Source: Lachnospiraceae bacterium (GTDB taxonomy: Bacteria > Bacillota > Clostridia > Lachnospirales > Lachnospiraceae). Taken from it: a stretch of 21,505 nt of DNA. This document shows positions 17,371 through 21,505 of this stretch, one piece after another (the first letter of the stretch is position 1; each line of letters begins with the position of its first letter). A program made the position numbers and the translations under genes. The notes beneath the pieces are model-generated. The model saw nothing but the letters and a program-made list of their open reading frames with translations. It ran no database searches and had not been told where the DNA came from. The stretch is taken from contig VSNO01000071.1 in NCBI GenBank assembly GCA_009774375.1, positions 1-21,505 on the forward strand, read 5' to 3'.

Positions 17371-17766
17371 ATGAATATTGCGTTGATCGCGCATGACGGA
17401 AAGAAGAAATTGATGCAGAATTTTTGTATTGCTTACAGGGGTATTTTGAGCAAAAATGAATTGTACGCCACAGGAACGACAGGCCGCCTGATTGAGGAGG
17501 TAACGAACCTTAATATTCATAAATATCTGGCGGGACATCTGGGCGGAGAGCAGCAGATCTGTGCACAGATTGAACACAATCAGATAGACCTCGTTATTTT
17601 TCTGAGGGATCCCTTGAATTCAAAATCCCATGAACCGGACGTGAACAATGCTGTAAAGCTTTGTGATATTCACAATATACCATTGGCTACAAACCTTGCA
17701 ACAGCAGAATTGTTGATCAGGTCACTTGACAGAGGAGATTTGGACTGGCGTGAAATGTACAAATAA
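17371..17766 (+). CDS. mgsA: methylglyoxal synthase
   Basis: Converts dihydroxyacetone phosphate to methylglyoxal and phosphate, a bypass of lower glycolysis when sugar phosphates accumulate. The 131-residue protein has IAHDGKK (6-12), YATGTTG (32-38), FLRDPL (D80), HEPDV (D90) and IPLATN, all diagnostic. The loop that reads GGDQQ in E. coli and B. subtilis, and holds the catalytic base Asp71 (E. coli numbering), reads GGEQQ here (E60), with IGA changed to ICA just after. The start ATG has AAAGGAAGG 10 bases upstream. It overlaps the carboxypeptidase gene by 17 bases if that starts at 17750. Confidence 0.95.
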   Translation: MNIALIAHDGKKKLMQNFCIAYRGILSKNELYATGTTGRLIEEVTNLNIHKYLAGHLGGEQQICAQIEHNQIDLVIFLRDPLNSKSHEPDVNNAVKLCDIHNIPLATNLATAELLIRSLDRGDLDWREMYK

Positions 17767-18739
17767 AGTGGGTAAGGCATTATGTATCATATTGATTTCC
17801 TTTGTTCTCACGGCGGATCTTACAGGCTGTGGAGCAAAGGAATATACTTTTGCATATGACAGAAACAGGAACAATACAAGCTTCTCGGTTGCATCCCATA
17901 CGAAGGGGAAGACGATGGAAGCTTTTGCATCCGGTCTGTGCGTCACGGCCGCTGATGTCTCTGCAGGTACGGATGTAGATATGTCCCAGGCGACAGCTGC
18001 CGGATTGTTTGACATCTCCTCAGGAAAAGTCATCTATGCAAAGAATGTACATGACAAGTTAAATCCGGCGAGTCTCACCAAAGTCCTGACAGCATTGTGT
18101 GCCCTGAAGTATGCCAACCCGGATGATGTACTCACAGCGACGGAAAATGTATACATCAGCGAATCGGGTGCTGTAAAACTCGGACTTGCAGCGGGTGACA
18201 CCATGACGTTGGACCAGGCGCTCCACGCACTGCTGCTGAAGTCGTCAAACGACGTGGCGGTCATGATCGCGGAGCATGTGAGCGGGAGTGTTGAGGAATT
18301 TGCGAAGCTGATGAACGAGACTGCAAACAGTCTTGGGGCGACGAACAGCAATTTTGTCAACCCGCATGGACTGACGGATCCCGATCACTATACGACTGCA
18401 TATGATCTGTATCTGATCTGTAATGAGGCGCTAAACAATAACAAGATCATGGAGATCATCCAGAAGTCGACATACACTTCCGTGTACCATGATGCCAATG
18501 GCGGGGACAAGAGTATTGACGTGGCAAACTCCAATGCCTATATCAAAGGGGAGATCCCCACACCTGACAATGTGACTGTGCTCGGCGGAAAGACCGGCAC
18601 GACAAATGCCGCTGGAAACTGTCTGATCATATTTGCAAACAATAGTTCCGGAAAACCGTTTATTGCCATTATCCTGCAGTCAAGCGACAGAACTACGATG
18701 TATGCGGAAATGACAGACCTGCTGAGTGAGATAACATGA
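17750..18739 (+). CDS. lipoprotein D-alanyl-D-alanine carboxypeptidase (PBP5/DacA-like, S11)
   Basis: A serine D,D-carboxypeptidase (peptidase family S11) that trims the terminal D-Ala from peptidoglycan stems. SLTK (S108, K111), SSN (165-167) and KTG (281-283) are intact. I chose GTG 17750 (329 residues) because it yields a compact n-region, hydrophobic core ALCIILISFVL and lipobox LTGC (C27), a lipoprotein signal. The open frame reaches a TTG at 17726, and GTG 17768 is another option. AGAGGAG (17731-17737) is 12 bases before 17750, rather far. The protein ends soon after the catalytic domain and lacks the usual C-terminal beta domain and amphipathic membrane anchor, so the lipid anchor may replace it. 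It overlaps mgsA and is probably co-transcribed with it. Confidence 0.9.
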   Translation: MKCTNKVGKALCIILISFVLTADLTGCGAKEYTFAYDRNRNNTSFSVASHTKGKTMEAFASGLCVTAADVSAGTDVDMSQATAAGLFDISSGKVIYAKNVHDKLNPASLTKVLTALCALKYANPDDVLTATENVYISESGAVKLGLAAGDTMTLDQALHALLLKSSNDVAVMIAEHVSGSVEEFAKLMNETANSLGATNSNFVNPHGLTDPDHYTTAYDLYLICNEALNNNKIMEIIQKSTYTSVYHDANGGDKSIDVANSNAYIKGEIPTPDNVTVLGGKTGTTNAAGNCLIIFANNSSGKPFIAIILQSSDRTTMYAEMTDLLSEIT

Positions 18740-18847
18740 TCTTTCCCGCAGACGATGCGTTTTCGTATAGATTTAGCAGTAAATGCCCGGTTTTGTGTGA
18801 ACAGTAACCAACAATAATACATTTTTTTAGAATATTGTAAGTTTGAG

Positions 18848-18876
18848 TTGTTTTTTGTGAAGGATTCAACTATAAT
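18848..18876 (+). promoter_or_regulatory. sigma-A promoter for the P-loop gene
   Basis: A perfect TATAAT (18871-18876) lies 17 bases after TTGTTT (18848-18853), in the AT-rich 205-base gap downstream of the carboxypeptidase. Expected transcription start near 18883, giving a leader of about 60 bases. The -35 matches consensus only in its TTG. Confidence 0.65.
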
Positions 18877-18944
18877 TAGGTTAGTGGATTTATTTACATT
18901 TTATTTCATTACATTAAAGATATGATTTTTAGGAGGTATTGCTT

Positions 18945-19367
18945 ATGGTGCAGCTGATTGTTGGAAAAAAGGGAAAGGGCAAGACAAAGATTATTCTGGA
19001 TATGGTCAACAAAGAAGTGTCCACGGCATCGGGTAACATTGTATATCTTGACAAAGGCAATGATCACATGTATGAACTGAATAACAAAGTAAGGCTGATC
19101 AATGTGAGAGATTATGGGGTTGCCAATGCAGACGAATTTGTTGGCTTCATTCGCGGCATCGTTTCCCAGGATCATGATCTTGAGCAGATATATTTTGATG
19201 GTTTTCTGAATATCTCCTGCATTAAGGGCACTGATCAGGTAGAAGAAGTGATCAACAAACTGGATTCCATTAGCGATACATATGGATTTAAGGTGATAGC
19301 AAGCATTTCGCTGGATGAGGCAGAACTGCCGGAGAGTATGCGATCAAAGGTAGTTGTGGCTCTGTAG
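18945..19367 (+). CDS. small P-loop NTPase-like protein of unknown function
   Basis: I do not recognise a characterised family. The 140-residue protein begins MVQLIVGKKGKGKTKII, a Walker A (GKKGKGKT, 7-14) right at the N-terminus. A hydrophobic strand ending in Asp (QIYFDG, D85) is a candidate Walker B. No membrane helix or signal peptide is seen. Related proteins in Clostridia are sometimes labelled PilT-like, but no retraction-ATPase features such as the Asp or His boxes are present, and it is far too short. The start is ATG 18945 with AGGAGG (18931-18936) at 8 bases; the frame also opens at TTG 18939, which is too close to the binding site. It has its own promoter and terminator, so it is monocistronic. 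Confidence 0.85.
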   Translation: MVQLIVGKKGKGKTKIILDMVNKEVSTASGNIVYLDKGNDHMYELNNKVRLINVRDYGVANADEFVGFIRGIVSQDHDLEQIYFDGFLNISCIKGTDQVEEVINKLDSISDTYGFKVIASISLDEAELPESMRSKVVVAL

Positions 19368-19384
19368 TTTTTTGATACAGCTTA

Positions 19385-19406
19385 GGATCTGCAGAGAAGC
19401 AGATCC
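19385..19406 (+). other. perfect 8-bp hairpin before the terminator
   Basis: GGATCTGC (19385-19392) and GCAGATCC (19399-19406) form an uninterrupted 8-bp stem with a 6-base loop, between the P-loop gene stop and the terminator. No T run follows, so it does not terminate by itself. It could protect the 3' end of the transcript or be a protein-binding site. Confidence 0.6.
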
Positions 19407-19417
19407 GTATATATAGG

Positions 19418-19448
19418 AAGCCTCGGGAGGTGATACCGGGGCTTTTTT
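19418..19448 (+). terminator. rho-independent terminator after the P-loop gene
   Basis: AAGCCTCGG (19418-19426) pairs with CCGGGGCTT (19436-19444) through nine positions with one T-G wobble, around a 9-base loop, followed by a T run ending at 19448. This is a convincing intrinsic terminator. It sits only 19 bases before the next start codon, so it separates, or attenuates entry into, the downstream HlyD-like gene. Confidence 0.85.
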
Positions 19449-19466
19449 ATAAGGAGAATTATCTTA

Positions 19467-20870
19467 GTGGCATCCCAGAATCGTCAGGCACATAGCAAAC
19501 AACTAAATAAATCCGGCAGGACCATGAATCGGATCGAGCTTTCGATCTTTGGCGCAATGACTGTTTATATCATTGCTGTCATCATCTCATATCTGAAGAT
19601 GGAACCGATTCAGGGGTATGAGATCCAGATGGGATCGCTGTCTGTATCAAAAACATATACGGGCATTGCGATCCGCCAGGAAGAGCTTTTAAGGTCCCCT
19701 TATACTGGTTATATCAATTATTTTATCAGGGAGGGGGAGCGCGTGTCTTCGAGGGATACCGTATACTCTGTCGATGAGAGCGGGAAGCTGGCTTCTCTGC
19801 TGGAGACCGGAGGCACAGGGGAAGCTTCCTACACGGATGAGGAACTTGCAGAGTTCCGTTCGGAAGTGATACAGTATGACAGGGGGTTTGACAGCAGGAA
19901 TTTTAACAGTGTCTATGATTTCAAATACAGTCTCGAAGGCTCTGTGATGAAGCTGGTGAACGTCAACATGTATGAAAACCTGGAGACACTGAATCAGTCG
20001 AGTCTGGGGGGGATGGTGTCCCTGTGCACGGCAGGTAAAACAGGGTATGTGGTATACAGCACAGATGGCTATGAGACATTGACACCGGATCAGATCACAC
20101 TTGAACTCTTTGACCAGTCGGAATACGAAAAGAGCAGGGTGAACAACAATGATCTGATCGAAAAGAACGCGACAGTCGGAAAGATCATAACAGATGAAAA
20201 CTGGTCCCTGATCATTCCGGTGGACGAGGACAGGGCTGCAGAAATGGAGGAAGCAGAATATGTCGAGATCAAGTTTATCAAGACACAGGAGAATTCCTGG
20301 GGGCAGGTCGTCATCCACCGCCTTTCGGACGGAATATACGCAGAACTGATCTTTAATAATTCCTGTGTCTCGTTCTGCACGGACCGCTATGTGGATATCG
20401 AGCTCGTCGTGACTGACAGACAGGGGCTGAAGATCCCAAACTCTGCGATCGCAGAGAAAGAATTTTTTATCATCCCGGCAGATTATATGACGAAGGGCGG
20501 ACCGAACGGAAATTATGGAGTCCTGAAGGAGAAGGCTGATGAAAACGGCAATCTGGTCAACGAGTTTATCGAGACGAACGTTTACAGTTCGGACGAGGAA
20601 AAGTTTTATATAGACAGCAGCGAGCTGGAGATCGGAGATTATATCTGCAAGATGGATTCCACGGACAAAATGGCAGTCAGCCAGACGGGCGTACTAACTG
20701 GCGTCTACAACATGAACAAAGGATATGCGGATTTCAAGCAGATCACAGTCCTGGCATACAATGATGAATATTCGATCGTCAGTTCGAACACCCAGTACGG
20801 TCTTACAGTATATGACCGGATCGTCCTGGATGCGACAAGCGTGAGCAACAATGATTTCACATATAATTGA
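19467..20870 (+). CDS. HlyD-like membrane-anchored protein
   Basis: A 467-residue protein with a polar N-terminus, one membrane helix (about 24-43, ELSIFGAMTVYIIAVIISYL) and a large extracellular part. The segment from about 60-105 (YTGIAIRQEELLRSPYTG, YINYFIREGERVSSRDTVYSV) resembles the lipoyl-like half-motif of HlyD-type adaptor proteins. A second beta-rich part is around 280-330 and 360-440. Start is GTG 19467 with AAGGAG (19451-19456) 10 bases upstream. There is no partner transporter nearby; the neighbour is a YggS-family gene 13 bases downstream, a position that in many Firmicutes leads into sepF and other division genes (established context, not visible here). A role in envelope or division is therefore inference. 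Confidence 0.7.
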   Translation: MASQNRQAHSKQLNKSGRTMNRIELSIFGAMTVYIIAVIISYLKMEPIQGYEIQMGSLSVSKTYTGIAIRQEELLRSPYTGYINYFIREGERVSSRDTVYSVDESGKLASLLETGGTGEASYTDEELAEFRSEVIQYDRGFDSRNFNSVYDFKYSLEGSVMKLVNVNMYENLETLNQSSLGGMVSLCTAGKTGYVVYSTDGYETLTPDQITLELFDQSEYEKSRVNNNDLIEKNATVGKIITDENWSLIIPVDEDRAAEMEEAEYVEIKFIKTQENSWGQVVIHRLSDGIYAELIFNNSCVSFCTDRYVDIELVVTDRQGLKIPNSAIAEKEFFIIPADYMTKGGPNGNYGVLKEKADENGNLVNEFIETNVYSSDEEKFYIDSSELEIGDYICKMDSTDKMAVSQTGVLTGVYNMNKGYADFKQITVLAYNDEYSIVSSNTQYGLTVYDRIVLDATSVSNNDFTYN

Positions 20871-20883
20871 GCGGGGTAGAAGG

Positions 20884-21505
20884 ATGAGAGAAGGAACGAT
20901 ACAGGAAAATATAAAAGCAGTGGAGGATCGTATCGCCGCGGAGTGCCAAAAAGCCGGGCGGGATCCAGAGGATGTGACGCTGATCGCAGTCAGCAAGACA
21001 AAACCGGTGGAGATGCTCAGGGAGGCATATGAATATGGATGCCGGGATTTCGGTGAAAATAAGGTCCAGGAGCTTCTCGACAAGTACGAGGAGATGCCCA
21101 GGGACATCCGATGGCATATGATCGGACATCTTCAGAGAAACAAGGTCAAGTATATCGTGGACAAAGTCTATCTGATCCACAGTGTGGATTCCCTCCGGCT
21201 GGCGGAGGAGATCAGTAAAGAAGCTGTAAAAAAGAACGTATGTGTGAATATCCTGGTGGAAGTCAATGTGGCAAACGAGGAGACAAAGTTTGGAACAACA
21301 TGCGAAGAAGTGAAACAACTTGTGCAGGATATTGCAAAATTACCCAATATTTGTGTAAAAGGTTTGATGACGATAGCGCCTTTTGTAGAAAATGCTGAAA
21401 AAAACAGACCATTTTTTAGCAATTTAAAAAAAATATCGGTTGACATTATGGAGGAAAACATTGATAATATAACTATGGAAAATTTATCTATGGGTATGAC
21501 AGGTG
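20884..21505 (+). CDS. YggS/PLPBP-family PLP-binding protein (3' end outside window)
   Basis: The first 207 codons of a YggS-type PLP homeostasis protein, cut by the window edge, so no stop is visible. PLP-binding Lys is in LIAVSKTKP (K38). YGCRDFGENKVQEL, WHMIGHLQRNKVKYIV, GLMTIAP and LSMGMTG near the end are diagnostic. The family has no established catalytic reaction and helps maintain vitamin B6 and amino-acid balance. ATG 20884 lies 13 bases after the HlyD-like stop, with GGGG and GAAGG sequences in the gap as possible binding sites. The two genes are probably co-transcribed. Codon use becomes more AT-rich after about 21300. Confidence 0.93.
   Translation, partial: MREGTIQENIKAVEDRIAAECQKAGRDPEDVTLIAVSKTKPVEMLREAYEYGCRDFGENKVQELLDKYEEMPRDIRWHMIGHLQRNKVKYIVDKVYLIHSVDSLRLAEEISKEAVKKNVCVNILVEVNVANEETKFGTTCEEVKQLVQDIAKLPNICVKGLMTIAPFVENAEKNRPFFSNLKKISVDIMEENIDNITMENLSMGMTG

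Noticed and set aside
17347..17375. Promoter-like TTGACA, 17 bases, TATGAA at the mgsA start
   Set aside because: The match to the -35 is perfect, but a transcript would start inside mgsA and lose its ribosome binding site; the upstream pair at 17268-17297 fits better.
1..21505. Mobile elements, prophage, toxin-antitoxin, defence or secondary-metabolite genes, tRNA or rRNA genes
   Set aside because: Reading the window I found no transposase, integrase, inverted-repeat ends, RNA genes or biosynthetic cassettes; the content is conserved core genome on one strand.

Overview
The window is a 21.5 kb stretch of bacterial chromosome in which every convincing gene lies on the + strand. Gene content and order point to a Gram-positive anaerobe of the Clostridia, most likely Lachnospiraceae. 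The markers are mutS-mutL-miaA, a PF06838 'aluminium resistance/methionine gamma-lyase-like' protein, radC-mreBCD, a very long PBP2, minCDE with a true minE, rodA, mgsA, and an HlyD-like gene followed by a YggS-family gene. Base composition looks moderate, around 50% G+C by eye. I cannot name a species from the sequence alone.

Layout. (1) 1-2833: short leader with a possible terminator and promoter, then mutS. (2) 2834-6694: mutL, an EcsC-family gene and miaA, closely spaced and probably co-transcribed with mutS. (3) 6695-8270: a 14-bp tandem-repeat array, the PF06838 PLP-enzyme-like gene, and an AT-rich gap with a possible promoter. (4) 8271-17230: a long shape and division operon, radC-mreB-mreC-mreD-PBP2-minC-minD-minE-rodA, with overlaps or gaps of a few tens of bases. 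(5) 17231-18739: a promoter region, then mgsA overlapping a lipoprotein D,D-carboxypeptidase. (6) 18740-19448: a monocistronic small P-loop protein with its own consensus -10 box and a rho-independent terminator. (7) 19467-21505: an HlyD-like membrane protein and a YggS-family gene that runs off the window edge.

How the genes fit together. Mismatch repair (MutS, MutL) is followed by tRNA modification (MiaA). The central operon combines the elongation machinery (MreB, MreC, MreD, PBP2, RodA) with the division-site selector (MinC, MinD, MinE), and the D,D-carboxypeptidase downstream trims the wall that PBP2/RodA build. The block is thus mainly a cell-shape and division locus.

Novelty. I do not see a defence island, mobile element, CRISPR array, prophage or other clearly undescribed system; most of the window is conserved core genome. 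The features most worth a second look are a roughly 245-residue insert inside PBP2, an MreB with a non-canonical second phosphate loop, an Asp-to-Glu change at the catalytic-base position of methylglyoxal synthase, a lipoprotein-type carboxypeptidase lacking the usual C-terminal domain, a 14-bp minisatellite upstream of the PF06838 gene, and the stand-alone P-loop gene of unknown role.
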